A stretch of 64,000 nt of DNA from Blautia coccoides (GCF_034355335.1 NZ_CP136422.1:3258501-3322500); one strand, 5' to 3'; positions 33,443 to 41,587 are shown, counted from the first letter of the stretch. The notes: generated from the letters alone by a model not told the origin. Translations and numbers: made by a program.

Positions 33443-33610
33443 TCTAATGCTCCATCCGACCAGAAACCATAGTATCAGCACTGCCTATTTTGACATCTGC
33501 CGCGTTGTCGTCAATCAGTGGAGGAACCACTCCGCTTCCCTCCTCCGCCTTGCAGGCTGACAAAATATTCAGCACTGTTACTATGGTTTCTGACTGGATG
33601 GAGCACTAGA
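33443..33610. repeat. 168-bp imperfect palindrome (MITE-like or structured RNA)
   Basis: The left end TCTAATGCTCCATCC pairs with the right end GGATGGAGCACTAGA; the arms continue through CAGAAACCATAGTA/TACTATGGTTTCTG and AGCACTG repeats, with further pairing inward (TATTTTGACA/TGACAAAATA) to a central AGTGG-AGGAA-CCACT hairpin. The whole element can fold into one long rod. It abuts the stop codon of the DUF3795-like gene. A few mismatches sit at opposite arm positions. No open frame inside. Confidence 0.75.
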
Positions 33611-33612
33611 AC

Positions 33613-33993
33613 CTATCTTTTTCCTGTCTTTATAAATTTTATTAATTCTTCTGCATCATCAAAATCATCATAGTCACCATATATACCTTCGCGATGATAG
33701 ACAATACCATTTATTTCATTCTGTTCAAGGCAGTCCAGTAAATACTTTTCTCCATATCTTTTCAGAAACAGAGTGAATGCATACGGCTTCGTCTTTGCCA
33801 GTAAGCCTTTTCTACATTCCTCGTTGCAGTTAAAGCAGTAACTGATATTTTTATCAATGGAACATTTTCTATTTTCACACCAATCTTTATCTTTACATCC
33901 GCTCTCTTCCGAATGACAGCCTGCACAATTTACATTTTCCGAACATAGACAACATGCCAGTCCACATCTTGCAATGCCTAGCGCTCTTTTCAT
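33613..33993 (-). CDS. Cysteine-rich DUF3795-like protein
   Basis: 126 residues. Ten or more cysteines in the first 65 residues: CGLACCLC, CAGC, GCKDKDWC, CSIDKNISYCFNCNEEC, the pattern of DUF3795 proteins, which probably bind metal. The C-terminal half is acidic and mostly helical with no membrane segment. A GGGGAG motif is about 13 bases before the ATG. A paralogue lies at 50091-50429. The function is unknown. Confidence 0.75.
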   Translation of the reverse strand: MKRALGIARCGLACCLCSENVNCAGCHSEESGCKDKDWCENRKCSIDKNISYCFNCNEECRKGLLAKTKPYAFTLFLKRYGEKYLLDCLEQNEINGIVYHREGIYGDYDDFDDAEELIKFIKTGKR

Positions 33994-34033
33994 AAGATCA
34001 TTTCACTCCCCTCTTCCCCAAGTGTATTCTTCG

Positions 34034-34372
34034 CTATTGTTCGGAGGAATAATACGGAACACAGAGATAAGCTCCTTCGTATATTACGTCGTTATTCAGA
34101 TGGTTCATCCGCATAACTTCTTCTATGTATTCCTGCTCGGAGGCATACTCCTCTGTCATATAGTCTTCGGCGATTTTCCATAAACTGGCGCCTTTCTCAA
34201 TCTGAATACTTGTATAATATTTAGTCCTGCTGCTGTCAGAAGTCCCTGCATTGGCTGTGGCTGCTGCCCGTACCGAAAAAATCAATGTTATCACCAAAGC
34301 TAAAAAACCAATCCCTAAAAGCTTTACTCTGTTTGCTCTCTGTCTTCTTGCCCTTCTCCTGATTTCCCTCAT
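34034..34372 (-). CDS. yneA: YneA-like LysM cell-division suppressor
   Basis: 112 residues from the ATG at 34372 (GGAGGAG upstream). Basic N-terminus RRRARRQRANR, one membrane anchor (about 17-38), then a LysM-type domain: IQIEKGASLWKIAEDYMTE...EVMRMNHLNNDVIYEGAYLCVPYY. This matches YneA of Bacillus, the SOS-induced division inhibitor encoded divergently from lexA. Four to five LexA-box sequences lie between the two genes, which strongly supports SOS control. The C-terminus is short, as in YneA. Function by homology and context. Confidence 0.85.
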   Translation of the reverse strand: MREIRRRARRQRANRVKLLGIGFLALVITLIFSVRAAATANAGTSDSSRTKYYTSIQIEKGASLWKIAEDYMTEEYASEQEYIEEVMRMNHLNNDVIYEGAYLCVPYYSSEQ

Positions 34373-34392
34373 AGTTTTCTCCTCCGTACATG

Positions 34393-34496
34393 CAAATATA
34401 TGTTCGCGAACATGCGTTCTTTTTATATAACTCATCATAATACAAGAACACATGTTTGTCAATAGAAATCGAACAAATATTCCGAATATCTGTTTG
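34393..34496. promoter_or_regulatory. Cluster of LexA (SOS) boxes between yneA and lexA
   Basis: Matches to the Gram-positive consensus CGAACATATGTTCG: CAAATATATGTTCG (34393-34406, 12/14), CGAACATGCGTTC (34407-34419), AGAACACATGTTTG (34445-34458, 11/14), CGAACAAATATTCC (34470-34483, 11/14) and CGAATATCTGTTTG (34483-34496, 11/14). The first two abut near the yneA start; the last three lie toward lexA. Confidence 0.85.
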
Positions 34497-34602
34497 CATT
34501 TCATGTCAAAATATGTTATTATATTTTTAAATAACTGTGAGAGTAACAAGCAATAACACTCCAAAATGAACCCCACTCAGAACAGAACCGGAGGTATTAC
34601 TT

Positions 34603-35229
34603 ATGTCATATGGAAAAATCAGCAAAAAACAATCTGAAATTTTAGAATATATGAAAAACGAAATCCTGAATCGCGGCTTTCCGCCATCTGTACGTGAAAT
34701 CTGTGAGGCAGTCAGCTTGAAATCCACCTCATCTGTCCATTCGCATCTTGAGACACTGGAAAAAAACGGATACATAAGAAGAGACCCAACCAAACCGCGC
34801 GCGATCGAAATTGTGGATGACAATTTTAATCTTGTCAGAAGAGAGACTGTAAATGTACCGATTATCGGAAAAGTTGCCGCCGGAGAGCCCCTCCTTGCAG
34901 TGCAGAATGTGGAAGGATATTTTCCCATTCCTTCCGAATACATGCCCAACAAGCAGACTTTTATGTTGGTGGTACAGGGCGACAGTATGGTCAATGCCGG
35001 TATCTTCAGCGGTGATTATGTAGTGGTTGAAAAGCAGGAGAATGCCGAAAACGGAGACAAAATCGTCGCTCTGGTAGAAGATTCCGCAACGATCAAAACT
35101 TTCTACAAAGAAAAAGATCATATCCGCCTGCAGCCGGAGAATGATTATATGGATCCCATTGTGATACATCCGGAACAGCAGTTCCAAGTACTCGGCAAAG
35201 TAATTGGAGTTTTCCGCTTTATGAAATAG
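34603..35229 (+). CDS. lexA: LexA repressor
   Basis: 208 residues. The N-terminal winged helix (QSEILEYMKNEILNRGFPPSVREICEAVSLKSTSSVHSHLETLEKNGYIRRD, 11-62) binds SOS boxes. The C-terminal S24 domain has the Ala-Gly cleavage site in VAAGEP (about 92-93), catalytic Ser in QGDSMVNAG and Lys in DSATIKTF. GGAGG lies upstream. LexA cleaves itself when RecA filaments form, derepressing SOS genes. The multi-box region in front makes it autoregulated together with divergent yneA. Confidence 0.97.
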   Translation: MSYGKISKKQSEILEYMKNEILNRGFPPSVREICEAVSLKSTSSVHSHLETLEKNGYIRRDPTKPRAIEIVDDNFNLVRRETVNVPIIGKVAAGEPLLAVQNVEGYFPIPSEYMPNKQTFMLVVQGDSMVNAGIFSGDYVVVEKQENAENGDKIVALVEDSATIKTFYKEKDHIRLQPENDYMDPIVIHPEQQFQVLGKVIGVFRFMK

Positions 35230-35335
35230 CAGAACAAATCAATACTATCCGTCTGAATGGGATCAGCCCGGAGTTTGATCAAATATTATTTTCACAAGCT
35301 GTTCATCACACCTTGTCGGAAAATTCCTGCATCAG

Positions 35336-35372
35336 AAAAAAAACGCCGTACAGAAAATATTTTCTGTACGGC
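35336..35372 (-). terminator. Terminator of the rplU-rsfS operon, displaced by IS66
   Basis: A perfect 28-base palindrome GCCGTACAGAAAAT/ATTTTCTGTACGGC (35345-35372), followed on the minus strand by a run of T's (35336-35343). On the minus strand the gene it should serve is rsfS, now 2.7 kb away because IS66 inserted between them. It may also stop lexA transcription, though the plus-strand side lacks a T-run. Confidence 0.85.
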
Positions 35373-35460
35373 AGCTTTGTAAATCGTAACCGCCAAATAA
35401 TAATGCGGTCAGATATAAAATTACCCCAGCCCTTTGCGAGTTGGAGTAATTCACTATAAT

Positions 35461-37077
35461 TCACATGCGATTTTTGATAGATTGGAGTTTTTCACTCCAG
35501 GGTGCAAGCTCTGCGAGCTGAGCATCAGTCATCTCCTTCGTTGGACGATGATCCAGTAGAAATTTCAGATATTCGTAAATGTTCAGGGCGTGTGCCTTTG
35601 CCATTTCAACCATTGTATAGACTACAGCACTGGCATTGGCTCCTTCTACAGAATCACTGAACAGCCAGTTTTTACGGCCAACTGCAAACGGACGGATCGC
35701 GTTCTCGCTGAGATTGTTTGTGAAACTACAGCGACCATCCTCCAGATAGGTCTCCGCTGTTTCCCGCCGGTTAAGGACATAATTCACCGCTTTATCCATG
35801 CGGGTATTTCGGACTGGCTTTTGCTGCTCAATCCACGACCAGAAAGCCTCCAGAACAGGTTTTTCCTTCTCGAGACGCAGCTGCTTACGTTTTTCATAAT
35901 CACCGGGATATTTTTTGTTAATGGAATCTTCTATGGCAAACAGGCGGTTACAGTACTGGACTCCCTGTACTGCTGGCTGGCTGTAATCATACTGTTTCCC
36001 TTTGGGAACGGCGTCGATAAAGTACCGGCGGATGTGTGCCCAACAGGAACATCGTTTGATATCCGGCAGGCTGTTGTAGCCCTGGTAACCATCCGTTTCC
36101 AGATATCCGTGATAGCCTTCCAGAAACTCCTTTGCATAGCTGCCACTCCTGGTTGGAGAATAGCCATATAAGATAATGGCGGAAAGACCATCTTCGCCGC
36201 TGCGGAACAGCCACATGAAGGATTGCGTCTGTGCCCGGCGATCTTCTTCCTTCAATACCTGGACTCTAGTCTCATCTGCCATTGCAAAACTGCGCTTCAG
36301 CAGTTCCCTGTGGAAGTAATCATACATTGGCTGAAAGTAATTCCTGGAGCAATAGATAATCCAGTTGGCCAGTGTCGTCCTGCTGAACTGGGCACCATAC
36401 TGTCTCCAGTCTTTCTCCTGACGGTAAAGGGGAAGTCCATTGGCGTATTTCTGATACATCGTCCATGCAACGGTGGATGCGGTCGCTGGGCCTTTTCCTA
36501 CCAGGGCCTGCGGAACCTGAGACTTTACGATCACAGGTTTTTCTGTGTCTCCCAATCCTTCCTTACAGCACGGACATCCATAACTCTGGCTGTAGTATTC
36601 GATCACTTTACATGTTGCCGGAATGAATTCCAGCTCACGGCGGACATACTCTTCACCGATCAGAACCATCTGCGTACCACAGACCGGGCAGACCTGATCT
36701 TCTTCCGGAAGAGGAATGACTACTTTTTCAACCTTCAGGCCTTTAAAAAGATCCTCATGGGTTGATTTCTTCTTGCGGGTATGCTCCCGGATCACAGTCT
36801 CTTCTTCCAACAGGGAAAGATCTTGTTCCACTTCCGCTTCATCAAAAAGGTGCTGTTGTCCCGGAATGTCATCGGTCCTTCTTTCGCTGGAAGAACCGAA
36901 AAGCTTTTTGGTAAGATAGTCCACCTGTTCCTGAAGGGCTTTTTCATGGCTGGTTTTTTCATCAATAACAAGACGGAGAGATCTGATCAATTCCGTCTGC
37001 TCAGAGATCATTGTTTTCAGTTGTGTTATGGTATCCTTCAGCTCTCGCAGCTGGATGTCTTTTGCACTGGAAGCCAT
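35461..37077 (-). CDS. tnpC: IS66 transposase TnpC
   Basis: 538 residues. An N-terminal coiled coil (LRELKDTITQLKTMISEQTELIRSLRLVIDEK, about 10-45) leads into a KKLFGSSSER motif and a zinc-finger-like CPVCG...CPCC region. The DDE catalytic core follows: FAMADETRVQVL (Asp), YLETDGYQGYN (Asp) and NNLSENAIRPFAVGRKNWLF (Glu). Full length for the family. AGGAG precedes the ATG. It is the last of three genes in the element, about 140 bp after tnpB. Confidence 0.95.
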   Translation of the reverse strand: MASSAKDIQLRELKDTITQLKTMISEQTELIRSLRLVIDEKTSHEKALQEQVDYLTKKLFGSSSERRTDDIPGQQHLFDEAEVEQDLSLLEEETVIREHTRKKKSTHEDLFKGLKVEKVVIPLPEEDQVCPVCGTQMVLIGEEYVRRELEFIPATCKVIEYYSQSYGCPCCKEGLGDTEKPVIVKSQVPQALVGKGPATASTVAWTMYQKYANGLPLYRQEKDWRQYGAQFSRTTLANWIIYCSRNYFQPMYDYFHRELLKRSFAMADETRVQVLKEEDRRAQTQSFMWLFRSGEDGLSAIILYGYSPTRSGSYAKEFLEGYHGYLETDGYQGYNSLPDIKRCSCWAHIRRYFIDAVPKGKQYDYSQPAVQGVQYCNRLFAIEDSINKKYPGDYEKRKQLRLEKEKPVLEAFWSWIEQQKPVRNTRMDKAVNYVLNRRETAETYLEDGRCSFTNNLSENAIRPFAVGRKNWLFSDSVEGANASAVVYTMVEMAKAHALNIYEYLKFLLDHRPTKEMTDAQLAELAPWSEKLQSIKNRM

Positions 37078-37219
37078 CGTTTTCTCCTTGAATTTAACAC
37101 CTTTATTATACCAGAAACACAGCCATTCCTAAAGGAAAACAAGTACTGAAAAACGCTGAATTTATAAGGAAACCTGACATTTTTCTGTGCAGGATTTTTA
37201 CCAGGATCCAGATGCTTTT

Positions 37220-37561
37220 TTACTCTGCTTTGAGTGCTTTTGGCTGGTCGATATCAATTCCTGACATTAGCCAGTCGAACTCCCTCCAGGAAAGATTCCG
37301 GACTTCCGACTGCTTCCTTGGCCATTGATACCCGCCCCGGATAGACAACCGTTTATAGACCAGGACAAAACCATCCGGTTCATGGAACAGAGCTTTGATC
37401 CTGTCCCGTCTTCTTCCACAGAACAGGAAGAGCGCACTGGATGTCGGATCCATCTTAAGCTGGTCTTCGATAATGGCACAGAGACCATCGATCGATTTGC
37501 GCATATCGGTATAGCCGCAGACAATGTAGATTTTTTCGAGGCCGGAGATATCACCTAACAT
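37220..37561 (-). CDS. tnpB: IS66 accessory protein TnpB
   Basis: 113 residues of the IS66 Orf2 family (unrelated to IS200/IS605 TnpB). It has the typical KIYIVCGYTDMRKSIDGLCAIIE, FLFCGRRRDRIKALFHEPDGFVLVYKRL and W-rich C-terminus. Required with TnpA and TnpC for transposition in studied IS66 elements. The start overlaps the tnpA stop by 7 bp, indicating translational coupling. Confidence 0.95.
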   Translation of the reverse strand: MLGDISGLEKIYIVCGYTDMRKSIDGLCAIIEDQLKMDPTSSALFLFCGRRRDRIKALFHEPDGFVLVYKRLSIRGGYQWPRKQSEVRNLSWREFDWLMSGIDIDQPKALKAE

Positions 37562-37965
37562 GAGGTCTCCCGGATCAGGCGGAGTGTCCTGGTGAGCAGG
37601 GCAGGATCGGCATCATTGCTGATGCGGATTGTTACATTATTCATGGACACTTCAATCGTATGTGAATTGTCAAGGTTCGTTTGGTGCATCTGCGATGCTA
37701 TATGCTGTTCTGGAAGGTGATCCGAAACAATGTCAATGGGAACCACATCCTGTTTTGAATGCGCGATCCCACAATGACCATAATTCGGTGCCGGGATCTG
37801 ATCCGCTGCTGCTTTTCTGCAGCGGCTGACCCAGTTATAAAAAGTGCTTACTGCGATATCGTTTTCACGACACCAGTCAGCATCTGTCATGCCGCTTTGG
37901 CGGCATTCATTGATAAGCCGGATCTGTTCCGCCATCGGAACACGGGCTTTGCGAGTAGTTGTCAT
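37555..37965 (-). CDS. tnpA: IS66 accessory protein TnpA
   Basis: 136 residues. N-terminal helix-turn-helix of the transposase_8 type: PMAEQIRLINECRQSGMTDADWCRENDIAVSTFYNWVSRCRK (about 10-51). The C-terminal part is variable. First gene of the element; presumed DNA-binding subunit acting at the inverted repeats. Complete. Confidence 0.92.
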   Translation of the reverse strand: MTTTRKARVPMAEQIRLINECRQSGMTDADWCRENDIAVSTFYNWVSRCRKAAADQIPAPNYGHCGIAHSKQDVVPIDIVSDHLPEQHIASQMHQTNLDNSHTIEVSMNNVTIRISNDADPALLTRTLRLIRETSC

Positions 37966-38098
37966 AACCTATCCTCCGTAATTGTAGTGAAATAGTCTAA
38001 ATATCTTTCATCTACAATTATAGAGGAAACCAGGAAAATAGAAAATCCGCAGGAATATTTGGCGCTTACTGTAAATCTAAAATATTGTCAAATAAACT

Positions 38099-38452
38099 CT
38101 ATTTATCCAGCTCTTCTTTTTCAATCAGGGAGCCATCTCTCCAGATTCTCTCCAAATCATAGAAAAGGCGGTTCTCCTCATCAAAAATATGAATTACCAC
38201 GTCCCTGTAATCCATCAGGATCCAATTTGCATTCTGGTAGCCTTCGATCTGCTTTGGCTCTATCTGTGCTTTCCCAAGGATTTCTTCTACGTTATCTGCC
38301 ATGGCCTGTACCTGATTCCGGTTGCTGCCGCTGGCAATAATGAAATAGTCTGCCAAAGTGGATACCTTTTCAATATTGATGATTTTTACTTCCAGCGCCT
38401 TTTTGTCTTCCAATGCTTCACACGCCATCCGTGCGATTTCCTTACTGTTCAT
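38099..38452 (-). CDS. rsfS: Ribosomal silencing factor RsfS
   Basis: 117 residues, full length for RsfS/Iojap. Core motifs include KALEVKIINIEKVSTLADYFIIASGSNRNQVQAMADNVEE and NWILMDYRDVVIHIFDEENRLFYDLERIW. It binds L14 on the large subunit and blocks subunit joining in stationary phase. Its ATG originally overlapped the yqeK stop (ATGA). The second IS110 copy now lies directly upstream; the insertion retained AGGAGGTGA in front of the ATG, so translation signals are intact, but transcription now has to cross or start in the IS. IS66 is inserted 30 bp after its stop. Confidence 0.95.
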   Translation of the reverse strand: MNSKEIARMACEALEDKKALEVKIINIEKVSTLADYFIIASGSNRNQVQAMADNVEEILGKAQIEPKQIEGYQNANWILMDYRDVVIHIFDEENRLFYDLERIWRDGSLIEKEELDK

Positions 38453-38521
38453 ATATTCACCTCCTACTATTATATAAAGTCATAGTCTTTCTTTACCTTT
38501 TCTACAGGTTTGACTATGCTA

Positions 38522-38671
38522 TTTTAAGATACTGTGGATTGGTTATCACCTCCTACCACTTGATGGTTTAAAAAAGGCTCCAACCACAGTCTCTTTGTTT
38601 ATTTGTTAATCAGTTAGTTACCGCATGACGGTTTATCAAGAAGTAGGTTACGATTGCAAGGAGCCCTGTGG
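38522..38671 (+). ncRNA. Candidate IS110 bridge RNA, copy 2
   Basis: Identical to 3611-3760. Target-loop left strand ATCACCTCCT at 38545-38554, right strand AAAAAAGG at 38570-38577; donor-loop strands AGTTAGT (38612-38618) and AGTAGG (38642-38647). The target-loop left strand agrees over nine consecutive bases with this copy's own left flank plus core (38457-38465). Confidence 0.75.
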
Positions 38672-38712
38672 ATCTTAAGACAGTATCAATACTTTATATC
38701 AGGAGGTCCTAT

Positions 38713-39888
38713 ATGATTTACGTAGGAATTGATGTCGCAAAAGATAAGCATGATTGCTTTATCACAAACTCTGATGGCGAAGTCCTTTTCAAGGCTTTTA
38801 CCATCAAAAACAATCTCGATGGGTTCGACGAGCTTTATCAGAAAATAGAATCCGTTATGGAAGATGCTTCTAAAGTAAAAGTAGGCCTAGAAGCCACTGG
38901 ACACTATAGTTACAATCTTCTCGGATATCTGCTTGATAAAGGTCTGGCCACCTTTGTTATCAACCCGTTACATACTAATCTGTACAGAAAAAGTCTAAGC
39001 CTTAGACAGACGAAAACGGATAAAGTTGATGCCCATACAATTGCTTCTATGCTAATGTCTGACGTGAACTTAAAGTCCTACTCAGACACATCGTATCACA
39101 ACGAAGAGCTTAAGTCACTTACTCGCTATCGTTTTGATAAAGTTAAAGAACGCGCGAAGCTTAAAACATCTATATCCCGTCTTGTATGTATCCTTTTCCC
39201 TGAGTTAGAAAAGCTTGTTCCAACACTTCATCAGAATTCTGTTTATGAGTTACTCTACGAATTTCCTGGTGCAAAACAGGTAGCTAATGCACATCTCACA
39301 AGACTTTCAAATCTTCTTGAAACCGCATCTAAAGGCCACTACACAAAAGAAACCTCTATCGCTTTTAGAGAGGCTGCAAGAACCTCTATCGGTTCAAATA
39401 TGCCAGCTAAATCGCTTGAATTAAAGCACACCATTAAGCTCATTAGAGAGCTAGATTCTGAAATCGAAGAGATTGAAAACGAGATTAAAGTCATCATGGA
39501 TGAAATCAATTCTCCAATCCTTAGCATTCCTGGAATCAGCTATCGAATGGGTGCCATGATTATTGCTGAAATAGGTGACTTTAGCCAATTCGACTCTCCA
39601 GATAAGATCCTTGCTTATGCAGGAATGTCGCCTTCTACCTATCAATCCGGCCAGTTAGATAACTGTTATGCCAGAATGGAAAAACGTGGTTCTAGATACC
39701 TTAGATATGCTCTGTTTAATGCAACCGCATATGTTTGTCTATGGGATCCAACCTACAAGGCTTATCTTGCCAAGAAACGAGCTGAAGGCAAGCATTACTA
39801 TGTTGCAATGTCTCACGCGACCAAGAAACTAGTTCGGCTAATTTATCATCTCGAACGCACTGGACAGCAATACCAAAAAGCAATCTAA
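38713..39888 (+). CDS. IS110-family transposase, copy 2
   Basis: 391 residues, same protein as at 3802-4977, with intact DEDD residues (GIDVAKDKHD, GLEATGHY, KTDKVDAHTIA) and the C-terminal serine-containing domain. AGGAGG precedes the ATG. Transcribed against the rplU-rsfS operon, so operon read-through would give antisense RNA to it. Two intact identical copies mean a single active transposase could mobilise either. Confidence 0.95.
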   Translation: MIYVGIDVAKDKHDCFITNSDGEVLFKAFTIKNNLDGFDELYQKIESVMEDASKVKVGLEATGHYSYNLLGYLLDKGLATFVINPLHTNLYRKSLSLRQTKTDKVDAHTIASMLMSDVNLKSYSDTSYHNEELKSLTRYRFDKVKERAKLKTSISRLVCILFPELEKLVPTLHQNSVYELLYEFPGAKQVANAHLTRLSNLLETASKGHYTKETSIAFREAARTSIGSNMPAKSLELKHTIKLIRELDSEIEEIENEIKVIMDEINSPILSIPGISYRMGAMIIAEIGDFSQFDSPDKILAYAGMSPSTYQSGQLDNCYARMEKRGSRYLRYALFNATAYVCLWDPTYKAYLAKKRAEGKHYYVAMSHATKKLVRLIYHLERTGQQYQKAI

Positions 39889-40033
39889 TTCTTCCAACAT
39901 CATATCTTCTTGTCAGAGCATCATACTCGATGCTCTATTTGTCATGCAATTTTCAAGGTACTGATTGCGATGAATAAGTCATCGCCACTATACTCAAAAC
40001 ATCTCTGTTTTTGAAACTATTTATTGACTTTCT

Positions 40034-40630
40034 TTAATAGTTAGTCTTCTTTATTTTATTGTTATGAATCTCTTCGTAATAAACAAATGCTTCTTTTGTA
40101 GCAGGATCCAGAGTTTTCGGATTGCTTCCGAGATAATCAAGAGTATCCCTCAGCACCTCATACATGCATTCATCTAGGTCCTCAAAGGCCAGTCTGCGCA
40201 CTCTCGCTAGATTGGGCGCCTTGTCCCTGCCTGGTTCAATATAGTCTGCCAGGTAGATGATCTTTTCAAGCTGAGTCATCTCCGGTTTGCCTGTGGTATG
40301 CCAACGGACAGCAGACAGAATCTCCTTATCCTCAACATCATACTTTTTTCTGGCTATATAAACCCCTAATTTTGAGTGAAGAAGAAACGGTGCTTTTTCT
40401 TCTATCTCAGAAACTGGAATATTCTTTTTTTCACACAGCTTCAGTTTCTTATCATTTGGTATACATTTCGCACAGTCATGAAGCATTCCTGCTGTCTGTG
40501 CCTTTTCCAAATCACCGCCATGGGCCATAGCCAAAGCTGCCGCTGTATACATCACTCCAAGAGTGTGTACATAACGCTCTTCATCGAGATGTTTTTTCAA
40601 TTTTTTTGAAAAGGCTCTCAAATCATAATT
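40034..40630 (-). CDS. yqeK: YqeK-type HD-domain hydrolase (C-terminus replaced by IS110)
   Basis: 198 residues. HD-domain metal ligands: H in RYVHTLGV, HD in GMLHDCAK, H in FLLHSKLG and D in YLADYIEPGR. Bacterial YqeK proteins hydrolyse diadenosine tetraphosphate symmetrically. The start at 40630 follows GAGGAA and overlaps the end of nadD by 8 bp. The last residues and stop codon are now IS110 sequence: the tail KKTNY replaces an original KKEVNI whose TGA overlapped the rsfS ATG. The change is outside the catalytic domain, so the enzyme is probably functional. Confidence 0.92.
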   Translation of the reverse strand, partial: NYDLRAFSKKLKKHLDEERYVHTLGVMYTAAALAMAHGGDLEKAQTAGMLHDCAKCIPNDKKLKLCEKKNIPVSEIEEKAPFLLHSKLGVYIARKKYDVEDKEILSAVRWHTTGKPEMTQLEKIIYLADYIEPGRDKAPNLARVRRLAFEDLDECMYEVLRDTLDYLGSNPKTLDPATKEAFVYYEEIHNNKIKKTNY

Positions 40631-41261
40631 CATCTGTATCACATTCCTCATAAATATGGTTCTCCCTGATATAAGCAATGACATTATCAGGCACATAATA
40701 TTTTATGGTCCTCTGCCCTGCTATCCAGGAGCGGAGCATTGCAGATGAAATATCAATATTCAGGGAATTCAGTTTGCGGAAAGTTCCGCTGTATTTTTCC
40801 TCCAGGAAACGGATTGCTTCATCCAGACGTTCCTGACTGGTATGGTTCCGCGTAGCTGCCACCACCGTACATGCTCTGCATATTCTGCCCGGCTCCCTCC
40901 ACTTATCAAAGTCAAAGAGAGAATCAGCCCCCAGAATAAAGAAATAGTCTGTATCCGGGTGCTCTGCCTTTAGACGCTCCAGAGTTCTGTAGGTGTAGGT
41001 AAATCCGTCCTCGTTCATCTCCTCCAAAGAAAGAGAGAAATGTGGATTTGAGGCGATGGCTCTTTTCACCATTTCACTGCGCTGTTCATCTGTTGCTCTG
41101 TGAAGGCGCCTTCTCTTATGGGGAGGATTTCCTGCAGGCATAAAAAGTACCTGGTCTAAGTCAAACTGCTCATAGGCTGTCTCGCCCAAAATCAGATGTC
41201 CAATATGGATGGGGTCAAACGTCCCGCCCATGATGCCCACTCGTTTTCTTTTCTCGCACAT
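40623..41261 (-). CDS. nadD: Nicotinate-nucleotide adenylyltransferase
   Basis: 212 residues. Nucleotidyltransferase motifs are GGTFDPIHIGHLILGE (10-25), FMPAGNPPHK (substrate-binding), GADSLFDFDKWREP and the C-terminal ISSAMLR variant of ISSTxxR. It transfers AMP from ATP to nicotinate mononucleotide in NAD synthesis. GAGGT precedes the ATG. It overlaps yqeK by 8 bp, and lies 27 bp after yhbY in the operon. Confidence 0.96.
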   Translation of the reverse strand: MCEKRKRVGIMGGTFDPIHIGHLILGETAYEQFDLDQVLFMPAGNPPHKRRRLHRATDEQRSEMVKRAIASNPHFSLSLEEMNEDGFTYTYRTLERLKAEHPDTDYFFILGADSLFDFDKWREPGRICRACTVVAATRNHTSQERLDEAIRFLEEKYSGTFRKLNSLNIDISSAMLRSWIAGQRTIKYYVPDNVIAYIRENHIYEECDTDEL

Positions 41262-41288
41262 GACTGTACCTCTTATCAGGATATCCTA

Positions 41289-41579
41289 TTATGGAAGAAA
41301 TATTTTCTTCTTTTCCTTTTTGCCTTCTTTATATAAAACTATTTTCTTGCCAATCACCTGCACCACCTGGGATTTTGTCCTCTCGGCAAGCACCTCCGCG
41401 ATCTGCTTGGGATCATCCATACAATTCTGAAGTACATTTATCTTGATCAGCTCTCTGGCTTCCAATGCTTCAGCTACCGACGCTGTATTCTCCGGTGTCA
41501 GACTGGATTTTCCAATCTGCAGGACAGGATCCATAGTCATAGCAAGACTTTTCAAATAAGCCCTCTGTTTACTTGTCAT
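41289..41579 (-). CDS. yhbY: YhbY-type CRM-domain RNA-binding protein
   Basis: 96 residues, single CRS1-YhbY (CRM) domain: MTSKQRAYLKSLAMTMDPVLQIGKSSLTPENTASVAEALEARELIKINVLQNC, with the GxxG-like loop IGKSSLTP and C-terminal TKSQVVQVIGKKIVLYK. Associates with pre-50S ribosomes in other bacteria. It starts 8 bp after obgE and is followed by nadD, the standard Firmicutes order. Confidence 0.94.
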   Translation of the reverse strand: MTSKQRAYLKSLAMTMDPVLQIGKSSLTPENTASVAEALEARELIKINVLQNCMDDPKQIAEVLAERTKSQVVQVIGKKIVLYKEGKKEKKKIFLP

Positions 41580-41587
41580 GTTATCTC

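Larger units (their letters stand above)
32874..33612. other. Gene-free spacer with two palindromic elements
   Basis: 739 bp. It begins with a T/C-rich promoter-proximal stretch of the LacI gene containing repeated TTCTGTAT/TTCTGCAT words (32930-33020). An imperfect inverted repeat (33169-33289) and a large 168-bp palindrome (33443-33610) follow. No gene is supported. Confidence 0.6.
35386..38069 (-). mobile_element. Complete IS66-family element with 8-bp target duplication
   Basis: 2,684 bp bounded by inverted repeats of about 23 bp: the left end begins GTAACCGCCAAATA, the right end (reverse complement) GTAAGCGCCAAATA, both running into TGCGG. The direct repeat TGTAAATC flanks it at 35378-35385 and 38070-38077, the 8-bp duplication expected for IS66. 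It carries tnpA, tnpB and tnpC in order on the minus strand, all intact. It sits between rsfS and that operon's terminator. Confidence 0.97.
38464..40047 (+). mobile_element. IS110-family insertion sequence, copy 2
   Basis: Same element as at 3553-5136, offset 34,911 bp, identical by eye over 38462-40048. The CT cores are at 38464-38465 and 40046-40047. Excision at CT regenerates AAGGAGGTGA in front of rsfS and a yqeK reading frame ending in the ATGA overlap. The target strand reads TCACCTC-CT-TCTTT, the complement of a Shine-Dalgarno sequence. The element is oriented opposite to the host operon. Confidence 0.95.

Noticed and set aside
37220..37561. RNA-guided nuclease TnpB
   Set aside because: It shares only the name; this is the small IS66 Orf2 protein without RuvC motifs.
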